Origin: Methanoregulaceae archaeon
Lineage (GTDB): Bacteria; Armatimonadota; Fimbriimonadia; Fimbriimonadales; Fimbriimonadaceae
Length of the DNA stretch: 64,000 nt
Direction of reading: 5' to 3'
Assembly: GCA_020850325.1 (NCBI GenBank)
Contig: JADZEW010000024.1
Span: 1 to 64,000 of the forward strand
Numbering within the stretch: the first letter of the stretch is position 1; each line of letters opens with the position of its first letter. Under the pieces are notes generated by a model that ran no database searches, was not told the origin of the DNA, and worked only from the letters and a program-made list of their open reading frames with translations. The translations under genes were made by a program, and so were the position numbers. Below, piece after piece: positions 1-8,578 of the stretch.

Positions 1-128
1 CTCCGGCGGTCGCCGTCGCTCAAAGTCTGCGCTCCGGTCGGGCTTCGCCCTCCCTCCGCACCGACTTTGGCACGTCATCTACAAGAGTCTAATGTTGTGA
101 GTGGACCGGAAAATGGGGGCAGACCACG
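1..128. other. left-edge non-coding stretch
   Basis: No reading frame of gene quality or structured RNA was recognised here. The stretch lies downstream of the leftward PEP-CTERM gene that ends at 129. Confidence 0.4.
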
Positions 129-770
129 TTAGCGTCGCCTTCTTCGCATCGTCAGGAGCCCACCCAGAGCGAGCGCCGTTAGCGAGGCGGGTTCTGGCAC
201 CGCATCGACCGTGATGTTGTCGAACAGAATGAACGAGTCGCCCATTGCCGAGGGTCCCGTGCTCGTCACCGTGAACCGATCGTAGTCATCGTCCGGCAAC
301 TCAAGTCGGTTGTGCAGGATCGAGAACGAGTTGGGATGCGTCACCGACACGAAGTCAACCAGAGTGTTGCCGAGATAACCGCTCAGGGTTACCGTGTTTC
401 CGCCTAAGTTCAGAGGGAACACCCAGAGGTCCAAACCGGCCGATCGGGCATCGCCAGCGGAAAAGGTCATCCCCCCGAAGGCGCTGAACGCATAGTTGGG
501 GCCGGGCGAGTAACCGCCCGAGGCGAGCGCATTCGGAGATGAGAGTCCCGTGAGTCCGCCTGACGAGGCGTCTTCGATTACGAAGTAGTCTGGGCCGCCC
601 TGGTTGCGATAGATGTCGGTGAAGGTGATTCCTCCATCGACGAGAGTTGTGTAAGCCTCGGCCCCCTCGATCAGGGAATCGAAGTTCGCAACAAGAACCG
701 CCGGACTAAGAGTGGCGATCATGCCAAATGCCATGGTCGACACTGCACGCACGTACTTCAAGTGAGTCAT
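129..770 (-). CDS. PEP-CTERM sorting domain protein
   Basis: Secreted protein of 213 residues, probably exported by Sec and processed by an exosortase at the cell surface. A signal peptide is followed by a Gly/Ser/Asn-rich region without a recognised enzymatic motif. The C-terminus has the tripartite sorting signal: VPEP, a short hydrophobic helix (ASLTALALGGLL) and an Arg run (RRRRR). The start is set by GAGGTG five bases before the ATG. The central part resembles the beta-sandwich ectodomains common in PEP-CTERM proteins, but no family can be named. It is one of four such proteins in the window; the function of this one is unknown. Confidence 0.85.
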   Translation of the reverse strand: MTHLKYVRAVSTMAFGMIATLSPAVLVANFDSLIEGAEAYTTLVDGGITFTDIYRNQGGPDYFVIEDASSGGLTGLSSPNALASGGYSPGPNYAFSAFGGMTFSAGDARSAGLDLWVFPLNLGGNTVTLSGYLGNTLVDFVSVTHPNSFSILHNRLELPDDDYDRFTVTSTGPSAMGDSFILFDNITVDAVPEPASLTALALGGLLTMRRRRR

Positions 771-842
771 CGTGTCACCTCAACGGCAGTTTGTCTTGCG
801 GGCCCGCGCGATAGATGTCGCAATTTTCGGGGACACCGGGCG

Positions 843-1283
843 CTAAGGTTTCTCTAGCGGGAAGATACGCAACATCCGCTGGAGCTTGCCCCGATCCGCT
901 TGCTCATACGAGTTGAGACCCGGGCCCTCGATCCTTGGCATGAGTTCAAGCCAGCGAGGATCACGAAGGTATCGCAGGGCTTGCACCGACCAAAGTCGAA
1001 CCCGAATGTGGGGATCTGCAACCGCCAGCTCGTAGACCTTTTCGGCGAGCGAGAAGATCTTGCTGCAACCCACCGTCGCCGCGGCGTCGAGCCGTACCCG
1101 GAAGCTCCGATCGCGAAGCAGCCGCCGCGTGATCACCTCCGCATCTAAGGCCGAGTAGTCCCGTAGGGCCATCAGCGCCAAGCACCGGTCATCGACTCGC
1201 GTGCTGTGGGACAGGGTCTCGACCTCCTCGAACGCGAGTTCACCTCGAACGCCGCGCTGCCAGCGGAGGGTATCTCTGCGCAC
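843..1283 (-). CDS. HEAT-repeat-like small protein
   Basis: Protein of 146 residues with alternating amphipathic helices of HEAT/PBS-lyase type, for example RDRSFRVRLDAAATVG and ADPHIRVRLWSVQALRYL. Such repeats usually form a protein-binding scaffold; no catalytic residues are seen. It starts with GTG immediately after the TAG stop of the enoyl-CoA hydratase gene (TAGGTG), so the two are probably translated together. The partner and cellular role cannot be deduced. Confidence 0.7.
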   Translation of the reverse strand: MRRDTLRWQRGVRGELAFEEVETLSHSTRVDDRCLALMALRDYSALDAEVITRRLLRDRSFRVRLDAAATVGCSKIFSLAEKVYELAVADPHIRVRLWSVQALRYLRDPRWLELMPRIEGPGLNSYEQADRGKLQRMLRIFPLEKP

Positions 1284-2027
1284 CTAGCCCTCGGCGAAGC
1301 TCGCCTTCCGCTTCTCCAAGAACGCAGACACACCCTCCCGGCCCTCGTCTCCGGCGCGGGCATCGGCGAGACGGCGCGCACACTCTTCCACCGGCAACGG
1401 AAACTGGCGTACCAGCAGCTTGGATTCCCGCAACGCATTTGGCCCGACCGACAGCACCTGCTTGATCGTCGCCGCTTCCAACTCGTCGAGATCGCCCACC
1501 TGGTGGACGAGCCCGATCGACAGTGCTCGGGCCGCGTCGAACGCTTCGCCCGTCGCGAAGAGCGCCCGCGCATGCCCCTTGCCGATCTTCGGAATCACGT
1601 GGCTGGAGATCGTGCCGGCGATGAGCCCGAGCCGCACTTCGCTGAACGCGAAGAGGGTTGACGGGTCGGCGATCGCGACATCGGCGGCCGCCACCAGGCC
1701 GCAACCGCCGCCAAAACACGCCCCATGCACCCGTGCCAGAGTCAACGCCGAACACGACGCCACCGCCTCGAACAATCCGGCCAGCTTCAGCGCATCCGCC
1801 ACATTCTCGTCATGCGTGTAGGCGGCGGCGCGGCGCATCCACTCCAAATCTCCGCCCGCACAAAACGCCTTGCCCTCTCCGCTCAACACCACCACCCGAG
1901 TTCCGACGGGCAGATGGGTGAACGCCTCAGTGAGCCGGGCGATCAGCTCGTCATTGAATGCGTTGCGGACTTCGGGGCGAGCGAGCGTTATACGGACAAT
2001 AGAGCCTTCGGAGCGGACATCGAGCAT
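1284..2027 (-). CDS. enoyl-CoA hydratase/isomerase family protein
   Basis: Crotonase-fold protein of 247 residues, expected to act on acyl-CoA thioesters in the cytoplasm. Visible family features are the N-terminal ITLARPEVRNAFND segment, the first oxyanion-hole region GEGKAFCAGGDLEWM, and the second, ARVHGACFGGGCGLVAAADVAIA. The catalytic acid around SEVRLGLIAGTISSHV fits the hydratase subgroup. An upstream extension of the frame would overlap the preceding gene, and the ATG at 2027 directly follows a -10 box, so that start is chosen. Substrate could be a methylglutaconyl-CoA or short-chain enoyl-CoA; the sequence does not decide it. It is followed immediately by the HEAT-like gene. Confidence 0.9.
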   Translation of the reverse strand: MLDVRSEGSIVRITLARPEVRNAFNDELIARLTEAFTHLPVGTRVVVLSGEGKAFCAGGDLEWMRRAAAYTHDENVADALKLAGLFEAVASCSALTLARVHGACFGGGCGLVAAADVAIADPSTLFAFSEVRLGLIAGTISSHVIPKIGKGHARALFATGEAFDAARALSIGLVHQVGDLDELEAATIKQVLSVGPNALRESKLLVRQFPLPVEECARRLADARAGDEGREGVSAFLEKRKASFAEG

Positions 2028-2034
2028 GTAGGCA

Positions 2035-2040
2035 AGTATA
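2035..2040 (-). promoter_or_regulatory. -10 box of a probably leaderless mRNA (enoyl-CoA hydratase)
   Basis: On the minus strand TATACT lies seven bases before the ATG at 2027, and there is no Shine-Dalgarno. Transcription would begin at or next to the start codon. The box overlaps the T-rich tail of the upstream terminator. Confidence 0.6.
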
Positions 2041-2078
2041 AAACAAAGCGGGCTCCTTCGGAGTTCGAAGGAGCCCGC
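2036..2078 (-). terminator. rho-independent terminator of the amylase operon
   Basis: A perfect 13-bp stem (2048-2060 with 2066-2078) and a 5-nt loop are followed on the minus strand by TTTGTTTTATACTT. It closes the operon whose last gene ends at 2095. Confidence 0.9.
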
Positions 2079-2094
2079 GGTTCGAGAAGGTGAC

Positions 2095-2367
2095 CTAGCG
2101 GCCGGAGCCGCCCGGGTACTGGGCACGCGCGTCTGCCTCGGGGCTTGTGCCCGCGGTCGGCGGCGTACCGGACGTGGACGGAGAAGTCTGCACGCCCATC
2201 CCCTTGTACCGATCCTCAGTCGCCTTTCTTTCCCGGTCGATCTGCTCCTGCGAAACCGGAGCGTCGCCCGTGGCCTTTTGGAACCACATGAAGCCGAGTC
2301 CGCCAACGACGGCGAGGGCAACTGCGGCGATTCCGATCATTGCGCCCGGTGAGATTTCCTTCTTCAT
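2095..2367 (-). CDS. small single-pass membrane protein
   Basis: Protein of 90 residues with a short basic N-terminus (MKKEIS), one hydrophobic helix at about residues 8-29 (GAMIGIAAVALAVVGGLGF) and a polar Pro/Ser/Thr-rich tail, probably outside the membrane. GAGGACACC precedes the ATG, giving a good ribosome site. It is the last gene of the lacI-amylase-prepilin operon, 12 bp after the prepilin. No family was recognised; a helper of the pilin-like protein is a guess from position only. Confidence 0.75.
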   Translation of the reverse strand: MKKEISPGAMIGIAAVALAVVGGLGFMWFQKATGDAPVSQEQIDRERKATEDRYKGMGVQTSPSTSGTPPTAGTSPEADARAQYPGGSGR

Positions 2368-2379
2368 GGTGTCCTCAGC

Positions 2380-3243
2380 TTACTCTTGCGGGAGTGGGCA
2401 GTCGCCATCGCTGGCCGCCCAACCCGAGTCGAAGCAGCTCAGACCGGTATCCCAATACGGGTCCGGGGCTCCGACCCACTGGGCCGCCTTTTCTGCGTAG
2501 CCTCGGAACATCGTGCCGATCTTCTTACCGTCGGTAAAGCGTCGGCCGTTCATGGCAGACCACTTGACGTGGCCGTCGACAAACGCCCAGTTCGCGCCTT
2601 CGCTGAACGAGTACGCGACTTCGCCGCAGCAGCTCGAAGGATCGTCGCTCGGCAAATCATCGCGTCGCGAGTTGTTGAGCTCGATGCCGTAGAACCACTC
2701 TTCGTTGGTCCAGGCATTTGCGCCAAGAGCAGGATTCGTTCGCTGGCGCTTCTCGCCAAAGGAGACCGTTCCTGCTGGAGCGGGGACGCCGCTACCGCTG
2801 ATCGCGCCCTTGCCAATGAACGTGCCCCAGTGGCCGGGTCGAACCTGAACGCCGGTGAAGACATTGCTGGCAAGCGCGTAGCTTCGGCGGCCCATTCCGA
2901 ATGGCGTGCTGAACTTCGCGCGGGTGTCGGTCGGCGAGGTCCAGAGCTGATAGCTCTTGGTGTACGGCTGAACGAGCTTGTCGAAGCTCATCGCGACTTC
3001 GGGATCTGCGCCACCCTGCGCCGGGCCAAAGCCCACACGCACCTTGGTGCCGAAGTTATCGTCGAAGTCGGCCTGGTACATGATCGAGGAGAGGTTCAGC
3101 TGCTTCATGTTGCTGAGCGACACGATCTTTTTGGCCGCGACCTTTGCCTGGGCAAAGACAGGGAAGAGGATCGCCGCCAAAATGGCGATGATCGCGATGA
3201 CGACAAGCAGTTCAATGAGCGTAAAGCCCCTGCGATTTTTCAT
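2380..3243 (-). CDS. type II/IV prepilin-like protein (DUF1559 type)
   Basis: Protein of 287 residues with a class III prepilin leader: basic MKNRRG, cleavage expected after Gly6, then FTLIELLVV with Glu at mature position 5 and a long hydrophobic helix. The C-terminal part has [11 protein letters not shown], the H-x-DG-like segment common in DUF1559 pseudopilins of Planctomycetes and Armatimonadota. Such proteins assemble into short pseudopili or serve at the cell surface after processing by prepilin peptidase. The start is firm: GAGGAG lies seven bases upstream and the ATG overlaps the amylase stop as ATGA. Being in a carbohydrate-degradation operon is unusual; a link to export or anchoring of the amylase is inference. 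Confidence 0.9.
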   Translation of the reverse strand: MKNRRGFTLIELLVVIAIIAILAAILFPVFAQAKVAAKKIVSLSNMKQLNLSSIMYQADFDDNFGTKVRVGFGPAQGGADPEVAMSFDKLVQPYTKSYQLWTSPTDTRAKFSTPFGMGRRSYALASNVFTGVQVRPGHWGTFIGKGAISGSGVPAPAGTVSFGEKRQRTNPALGANAWTNEEWFYGIELNNSRRDDLPSDDPSSCCGEVAYSFSEGANWAFVDGHVKWSAMNGRRFTDGKKIGTMFRGYAEKAAQWVGAPDPYWDTGLSCFDSGWAASDGDCPLPQE

Positions 3244-5381
3244 GGATGTCTCCTCAAGGATGCGTTTCGAGTGAAATCGTTCGTAGCCGAGGCGCGATGA
3301 GCGTCGCGGACAGTACGGTTCGTGCCCCGCGACGCCGGCAATAACACGGCGGCGCTCCTCGGGGTAAGCGTGACGACGAGTTGGGCTCCAGCTCGGCGCA
3401 CCGTTGCGCCGCCCAGAGCATCTTCGAACGCGCTCGGTATCTTGAGCTGGCTCAAGGGTCCGAGCGGAATCGAAACCGTATGTGCCTGGTCCGATCGATT
3501 GACCGCAATCAGAGCGAGATCGGAGCCCTCGACGCGGCCGTAAGCTACGGTCCGCCGGGCATCGTCGGCCAGGAGCTGGATCGGCTCACCGGTGCGCAGC
3601 GCCGGGCTTTGGGCGCGGAGTTTCATGAGCAACCGGTAGTGCTTCAGGAAGGGGTTTTCGCCGGACAGTCGAATCCACTCCATTCCCCGGCGGTTGTCGG
3701 GATCAGCGGCGCCCTCCATGCCAAGCTCTTCGCCGTAGTAGATGCTCGGCGAGCCTGGCCAAGTCATTTGAACCGTTGCTCCAAGCAGAGCCAGTTCGCG
3801 ATCGCCCTTGCACAGCGTGAGGAATCGCGGGGTGTCGTGGCTGCTCAACAGGTTCATCAGGTTGCGAGAGACCTGCGGGGGATAGCTTTCGTAGACCCGC
3901 AGCAGTGCGTCGATGAACTGCGTTGCCGTGGTGTTGCCCTCGGCGATGAACTTGAGGGCAGCATCGCGGAACTGGTAGCCCATGGCGGAATCCCACTGGT
4001 CGCCGCGGAGCCACTGGCGAGCATCGCCCCAGACTTCGCCGACGATCCACTGCTCCGAAGAAAGACCTTTGACCGTCTTGCGGAAGTCTCGCCAGAAGTC
4101 CATCTCGACTTCGTTGGCGACGTCGAGCCGCCAGCCGTCGATCCCCGCTTCGTGATGCCAGAAGTGGGTGACGTCCAGCATGTACTTGCGGGCCTCGGCG
4201 TTGCGCAGGTTCACCTTGGGCATCGAAGGGAAGCCGAACCACGCCTCGTAGTTGGGCGGGTCGCCGACCTTGATCGGGAATGACCGAGGGAAGAACCAAT
4301 CACGGTACTTTGACTCTGCTCCGCGGTCGCGAAGGTCAGTGAAGGCAAAGAAGTCGGTGGCGGTGTGGTTGAACACGCCATCGAGGACCACGCGGACTCC
4401 CTTGGGCTTGAGTTCTTGAACCAGGGCGCGGAGATCGTCATTGGTGCCCATCCGTTTGGCGACCTTGAGGTAGTCCGTGGTTTCGTAGCCATGGTTCGAT
4501 GGACCCTCGAAGATCGGGTTTAGGTAAATGCCCTGCACGCCGAGGTCGACGATGTGCCCGGCGCGCTTGCGAATGCCCGCGATGTCGCCGCCCATGAAGT
4601 TGAACCACTCCGGCTTACCGCCCCACGCTACCGAGTTGGCGGGATCGTTGGAGGGGTCTCCATTCTCGAAGCGCTCGGGGAAAATCTGATAGAAGACCGC
4701 GCCCTCCGCCCAGGTTGGAATCTCGAACGGCTTGAAGTCTTTGGCTGAGATGCGGAACGTGCCGCCATCCAGCCCCTTCGAGCCGTACGTGAATGCCCGC
4801 CGGTCCTGCAGGTTGAATACGTATTCAAGATCAGACTTACCGTCCCACTTCACCCGCGCTCGGTAGTAGTCATAAAGGTCGTCCGAACTGGTTCGCGACA
4901 TCGCGGTGTTCGAACTTCTCACCCGAACGGATACTCGCTCGACGTCATCTTTGCGGGTTCGGAACTGAAGCGTCAGGTGCCCGCGATCCCAATACATCGC
5001 CGTATCCGCGGCCTCGTGCTGAAGCCCCGACAGCGTGATCGAACCATCGCCGCGTACCGCCGGAGCTGAGTAATCGGAGGGAAGCAGGGTCAGAAACGAG
5101 TTGATATTGCCGTTGCCGTCATCGCGGTTGTCCTTCGACTTCGGATCGACGATCCATTGCTCGCCGTCAAGAACGAACTTGTACTGGTGTTGCCCAACGC
5201 CCAAGCCGACCTTGGTTCGCCAAGTGCGCCCGTCGGCATCGGCTCGCATCGGGTTGGCGTTTCGATCCCAGTTGTTGAAGCTCCCCGCCACCGCAACCGA
5301 CTTTCTCGGCTGGTCCGCCACGTAGACGAACTCGTGGGTGATGGTCTGCGTCACCGACACCATGGCAAGGGCCAGCAGCAT
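3240..5381 (-). CDS. secreted GH13 alpha-amylase/cyclomaltodextrinase-like enzyme with N-terminal glucan-binding module
   Basis: Glycoside hydrolase of 713 residues. A short hydrophobic leader ([10 protein letters not shown]) is followed by a CBM48/E-set module (about residues 14-85, with [12 protein letters not shown] and [12 protein letters not shown]), a linker domain, and a GH13 barrel. The four conserved regions are present: [16 protein letters not shown] with the Asp nucleophile; VGEVWGD with the acid/base Glu; LLSSHDTPR with the stabilising Asp. The subfamily looks closest to neopullulanase/cyclomaltodextrinase, attacking alpha-1,4-glucans. The start at 5381 overlaps the lacI stop as TAATG, with GGAGG just upstream, so longer versions are rejected. 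The gene ends in an ATGA overlap with the prepilin. It contains an internal operator-like palindrome at 4813-4828. Confidence 0.93.
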   Translation of the reverse strand: MLLALAMVSVTQTITHEFVYVADQPRKSVAVAGSFNNWDRNANPMRADADGRTWRTKVGLGVGQHQYKFVLDGEQWIVDPKSKDNRDDGNGNINSFLTLLPSDYSAPAVRGDGSITLSGLQHEAADTAMYWDRGHLTLQFRTRKDDVERVSVRVRSSNTAMSRTSSDDLYDYYRARVKWDGKSDLEYVFNLQDRRAFTYGSKGLDGGTFRISAKDFKPFEIPTWAEGAVFYQIFPERFENGDPSNDPANSVAWGGKPEWFNFMGGDIAGIRKRAGHIVDLGVQGIYLNPIFEGPSNHGYETTDYLKVAKRMGTNDDLRALVQELKPKGVRVVLDGVFNHTATDFFAFTDLRDRGAESKYRDWFFPRSFPIKVGDPPNYEAWFGFPSMPKVNLRNAEARKYMLDVTHFWHHEAGIDGWRLDVANEVEMDFWRDFRKTVKGLSSEQWIVGEVWGDARQWLRGDQWDSAMGYQFRDAALKFIAEGNTTATQFIDALLRVYESYPPQVSRNLMNLLSSHDTPRFLTLCKGDRELALLGATVQMTWPGSPSIYYGEELGMEGAADPDNRRGMEWIRLSGENPFLKHYRLLMKLRAQSPALRTGEPIQLLADDARRTVAYGRVEGSDLALIAVNRSDQAHTVSIPLGPLSQLKIPSAFEDALGGATVRRAGAQLVVTLTPRSAAVLLPASRGTNRTVRDAHRASATNDFTRNASLRRHP
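4813..4828. promoter_or_regulatory. intragenic LacI-type operator candidate
   Basis: TTGAATACGTATTCAA is a perfect 16-bp palindrome inside the amylase gene (codons for EYVFN). Its core equals the operator at the lacI promoter (TGAATACGTATTCA) and has the central CG typical of LacI-family sites. It could be an auxiliary operator for looping or a roadblock. Confidence 0.55.
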
Positions 5382-6403
5382 TAGAGGTCCCTCCGGGTGG
5401 TCGAGCCGCGGACGCAAAGCTCGGTCGGGATGATCATCCGGCGCGGTCCGTAGATCGGCTTTTCCTCGATGATCTTCAGCAACCGGCCGCAGGCGGTGCG
5501 CACGATCTGCGGAATATTCAGGCTGACCGAGGTCAATCCTCGCTCAAAGAGGTCACAGAGGCTGGAGTCGTTAAAGCTCGCCACTCCCAAGTCTTCGGGG
5601 ATGAAGAGACCCTGCCCGCGGGCGGCGAGCACGACGCCCATCGCCATGAAGTCGTCGAGTACCAGCAGGGCGTCGGGGCGAGAGGGACTCCGCAGAATGT
5701 CCGAAGCCGTATCGCGGGCGGCGATGAAACCGAAGTCGCAGTGCCAAACCAGGTCATCGCAGTCGCTGCCAGACATGCCCTGGCGATAGCCTTCGATTCG
5801 ATCGTCGGAAACGGTGATGCCTTTCGGGCCCGCGAGAAGTCCGACGCGTTGGTAACCCGCCTCACGCAGGTGCTCGGTTGCGGTCTTGGCGGCAAGAACG
5901 TTGTCGTTGTCGACGCTCCAAATCGTGCTTTCTCGTTCTTCGACCGGGTTGCCAATCAGGACGAACGGAAATCCCTCGGCTTGGAGGCGCAGAATGCGCT
6001 CATCGCGAGCTTCGCTCTCGACGAGAATCAGCCCATCCACTCGGCGGGTGCGGAGCAGTTCGTCGTAAACCGCTTCTTGGCTCGATGCCGACGACACCAT
6101 CTCGACGCACAGGTGGTACGGCCTGCCCGCCAGGAAGTCCATGATGTGGGAGATCAGATTCGCGAAGAAGGGATCGTCGTTCAATCCGCCTGGCGGGCGC
6201 TTGACGACGAGCCCGATGAGACCAGTGCGCTTGCTGCGAAGCGAACGCGCCCGAACGTCGATCTGGTAGTTGGTCTCGGAGATGACCGCCAGGACGCGGT
6301 CCTTGATGTCGGTTTCGACGCGGGCATCACCCGACAAGACCCGGCTCACCGTCGCTTGCGAGACGTTGGCCAATCTTGCGATATCCTGCTGCGTCACCCT
6401 CAT
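5381..6403 (-). CDS. LacI-family transcriptional regulator
   Basis: Protein of 340 residues. The N-terminal helix-turn-helix and hinge read VTQQDIARLANVSQATVSRVLSG, followed by a periplasmic-binding-protein-type effector domain (about residues 60-335, with GLIGLVVKRP and DALLVLDDFMAMGV). It binds an operator as a dimer and is expected to respond to a sugar. The start at 6403 matches the usual LacI-family N-terminus and has GGAA five bases upstream; the GTG at 6427 would lie within an operator half-site and is less likely. The gene is coupled to the amylase by TAATG, which suggests a maltodextrin or similar ligand, by inference. The operator at 6434-6449 suggests autoregulation. Confidence 0.93.
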   Translation of the reverse strand: MRVTQQDIARLANVSQATVSRVLSGDARVETDIKDRVLAVISETNYQIDVRARSLRSKRTGLIGLVVKRPPGGLNDDPFFANLISHIMDFLAGRPYHLCVEMVSSASSQEAVYDELLRTRRVDGLILVESEARDERILRLQAEGFPFVLIGNPVEERESTIWSVDNDNVLAAKTATEHLREAGYQRVGLLAGPKGITVSDDRIEGYRQGMSGSDCDDLVWHCDFGFIAARDTASDILRSPSRPDALLVLDDFMAMGVVLAARGQGLFIPEDLGVASFNDSSLCDLFERGLTSVSLNIPQIVRTACGRLLKIIEEKPIYGPRRMIIPTELCVRGSTTRRDL

Positions 6404-6420
6404 TGGCGTTCCGAGAATCG

Positions 6421-6449
6421 TATTCACAACCGCGTGAATACGTATTCAC
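6421..6449. promoter_or_regulatory. LacI-type operator at the lacI-amylase promoter
   Basis: GTGAATACGTATTCAC at 6434-6449 is a perfect 16-bp palindrome. A further inverted half-site (TATTCAC at 6421-6427, pairing with GTGAATA at 6434-6440) lies beside it. The array sits directly downstream of the -10 box, over the likely transcription start, the classic position for repression. Confidence 0.8.
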
Positions 6450-6477
6450 ATAATAACACACAATTTGGAAAACGCAA
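6450..6477 (-). promoter_or_regulatory. promoter of the lacI-amylase-prepilin operon
   Basis: On the minus strand TTGCGT (6472-6477) and TATTAT (6450-6455) are 16 bp apart in an AT-rich patch, immediately upstream of the operator. Confidence 0.7.
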
Positions 6478-6494
6478 ACAAAATCGCAAGAAAA

Positions 6495-6528
6495 TGAAAA
6501 AAACCCGCGGGGCGGGCGCCCTGCGGGT
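6495..6528 (-). terminator. terminator of the response-regulator gene
   Basis: On the minus strand ACCCGC pairs with GCGGGT, with an inner GGGC/GCCC stem after one mismatch, followed by seven T and an AT-rich tail. It separates the regulator gene from the lacI promoter. Confidence 0.85.
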
Positions 6529-6549
6529 CCTTCGAATCAATTCGTAGGT

Positions 6550-6957
6550 TTAGAGTTCGTAGCGCTTCGGACCACCGTCGGGACCATCTTGGCCCTGGGT
6601 GATGCGCTTCACGAACGTGACCAACTCCATAGGGTTGAACGGCTTCGTCAGATACATATCGGCGCCGTAGTGGTAACCCTCAAAAACGTCCTTGTCCTGC
6701 GCCTTGGCCGTGAGCATGATAACCGGCAGACTCTCGGTCTCGGGTTCGCGGCGCAGGGCCTTGAGGACCTCAAAGCCGTCCATGTAGGGCATCATCACGT
6801 CGAGGACAACCAAGTTCGGCTTTTCGGCCCGAATCTTTTCCAAGCCTTCCTTGCCGTCAAAGGCGGTTACCACTTGGTAACCCTGTCGCTCGAGGTTCAC
6901 CTGAATCAGGCGCACGATGTGGCGTTCGTCGTCGCAAACCAGAATCTTAAGAGCCAT
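6550..6957 (-). CDS. stand-alone response-regulator receiver protein
   Basis: Single receiver (REC) domain of 135 residues. The acidic pair is in LVCDDERH, the phospho-accepting Asp in VVLDVMMPYMDGFEV, the switch Thr in VIMLTAKAQ and the Lys in YLTKPFNP. No output domain follows, so it works like CheY or Spo0F, passing a phosphate or binding a partner. The sequence resembles PhoP/PleD-type receivers. GGAGATAGGA precedes the ATG at 6957, which gives the usual receiver N-terminus (ALKILVCDDE). It is transcribed alone, with its own terminator, and diverges from the LmeA-like gene. No sensor kinase is nearby. Confidence 0.93.
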   Translation of the reverse strand: MALKILVCDDERHIVRLIQVNLERQGYQVVTAFDGKEGLEKIRAEKPNLVVLDVMMPYMDGFEVLKALRREPETESLPVIMLTAKAQDKDVFEGYHYGADMYLTKPFNPMELVTFVKRITQGQDGPDGGPKRYEL

Positions 6958-7091
6958 TCCTATCTCCGTTCCGGCAAGCGGTGCCCATGGGGAACGCGCC
7001 CGGTTCGTGAGAAAGATGCTACCAGATTCTGGCCATGCTGTCAATGAGTCCCCAGCCCCAGATGGGCGGATCGGCACGGTAGCATCGGAAT

Positions 7092-7622
7092 ATGGCCGAC
7101 TCGGCAAACGTTAGCGTGGGCACTCTGTCCGCGACCTTGAAGCGTGTGCGCCTGCCCATGGGGTTGCTCGTACAGGAAGTTGTGATCGACGCGGCGGATG
7201 CCACCGTCAGTTCGGAGCCGCTCAACGTCACCCTCGCCGATTGGGGAACGATCACCGCCACGGTGGCCGCTGACGACCTCGCCGCCTTCCTCAACAACGA
7301 GGCGCCCGGCGGCCTTCGCGACTTCGCCGTAGTGATCGAATCGGGCTCCGTTAAGGTATCAGCGACGGCGAAAGTCATTGTCGAACTGCGGGCGACGGCG
7401 GTTTGCACTTTGGTCATCCGAGAAGGCAAGCAGCTCTTTGTGCAGCTCGATGAAGTGGAGGGCTTGGCGATGGCGAAGGGCATGATCCAGGGTCAACTCG
7501 AGCAGATCAACCCCGTGCTCGACGTGGGTGATTTACCGTTCGACATCGTCCTCGAAAAGGTCGTTGCCCAGAGCCAGGCGATCACCCTTCACGGAAGAGC
7601 CCGACCTCGCCCTGCCGGGTAA
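7092..7622 (+). CDS. LmeA-like phospholipid-binding domain protein (DUF2993)
   Basis: Protein of 176 residues whose layout fits DUF2993/LmeA: a TULIP-like fold with alternating beta segments (VRLPMGLLVQEVVIDAADAT, TATVAADDLAAFLN) and a C-terminal part ending in PFDIVLEKVVAQSQAITLHGRA. No signal peptide is evident, unlike the mycobacterial LmeA. The family is thought to bind lipids or act on the cell envelope. TAGCAT lies six bases before the ATG and no Shine-Dalgarno is present, so the mRNA may be leaderless. trxB follows 13 bp downstream and is probably co-transcribed. Confidence 0.7.
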   Translation: MADSANVSVGTLSATLKRVRLPMGLLVQEVVIDAADATVSSEPLNVTLADWGTITATVAADDLAAFLNNEAPGGLRDFAVVIESGSVKVSATAKVIVELRATAVCTLVIREGKQLFVQLDEVEGLAMAKGMIQGQLEQINPVLDVGDLPFDIVLEKVVAQSQAITLHGRARPRPAG

Positions 7623-7635
7623 CCTGACGGGGTCT

Positions 7636-8577
7636 ATGGCGACCCTTCACAACGTCATCATCATTGGCTCCGGACCCGCGGGATACACCGCCGCGCTCTA
7701 CGCGGCTCGCGCCAGTTTGAATCCGATTATCTTCGCCGGGGCCCAGCCGGGCGGGCAACTGATGATCACTACCGACGTCGAGAACTACCCCGGCTTCCCG
7801 GATGGGGTGATGGGTCCCGACCTCATGGAACTGTTCCGCAAGCAGTGCGAGCGGTTCGGTTCCGAGGTGGTGTTCGACATGGTCACCAAGGTCGACTTCT
7901 CTCAGCGACCCTTCCGCGTTTGGACCGGCGACACCGAGCATCACGCCCGCACCGTAATCATCGCCACCGGTGCCGAAGCCAAGTGGCTCGGGCTGGAGTC
8001 TGAAGTGACCTACGGCGGCCACGGTGTGAGCGCTTGCGCCACCTGCGACGGCTTCTTCTTCCGCGGCAAGACCGTGGCGGTCGTGGGTGGTGGAGACACC
8101 GCGATGGAAGAGGCTAACTACCTCACCCGCCATGCGTCCAAGGTGTACGTGATTCACCGCCGCGACCAGTTCCGGGCCAGTAAAGTCATGCAGGACCGCG
8201 TGCTTGCCAACGAGAAGATCGAAGTGATCTGGAACTCGGCGATCGACGAGATCCTCGGCGAAGACCAGCCGGCTAAGCACGTCACCGGTGTTCGTCTCAA
8301 GGACACCGTGACGGGCGAGACGCGAGTACTTCCCCTTGACGGCGTGTTTATCGCCATCGGTCATAAGCCCAACAGTGAGCTCTTCCGAGGCATCCTCGAA
8401 GTCGACGATCTCGGCTATCTCAAGCCCGTTCCGGGTACAGCGAAGACCGCGATCCCCGGAGTCTTCGTCGCCGGCGACGTCGCGGACAGCGTCTACCGTC
8501 AAGCCGTGACGGCGGCCGGCACGGGATGCATGGCCGCGATCGAGGCTGAACGATTCCTCGAGGCGGAGGGCCACTAA
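7636..8577 (+). CDS. trxB: thioredoxin reductase
   Basis: FAD- and NADPH-dependent flavoenzyme of 313 residues that reduces thioredoxin in the cytoplasm. Motifs: FAD-binding IIGSGPAGYTAALYAARA near the N-terminus, the redox pair CATC in SACATCDGFFF at about residue 135, NADPH-binding VVGGGDTAMEEANYL, HRRDQFRASK, and the C-terminal FAD segment GVFVAGDVADSVYRQAVTAAGTGCMAA. Length agrees with the low-molecular-weight family. The ATG at 7636 begins the standard N-terminus. It lies between the LmeA-like gene and the secreted HExxH gene, only one base separating it from the latter. Confidence 0.97.
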   Translation: MATLHNVIIIGSGPAGYTAALYAARASLNPIIFAGAQPGGQLMITTDVENYPGFPDGVMGPDLMELFRKQCERFGSEVVFDMVTKVDFSQRPFRVWTGDTEHHARTVIIATGAEAKWLGLESEVTYGGHGVSACATCDGFFFRGKTVAVVGGGDTAMEEANYLTRHASKVYVIHRRDQFRASKVMQDRVLANEKIEVIWNSAIDEILGEDQPAKHVTGVRLKDTVTGETRVLPLDGVFIAIGHKPNSELFRGILEVDDLGYLKPVPGTAKTAIPGVFVAGDVADSVYRQAVTAAGTGCMAAIEAERFLEAEGH

Positions 8578-8578
8578 C

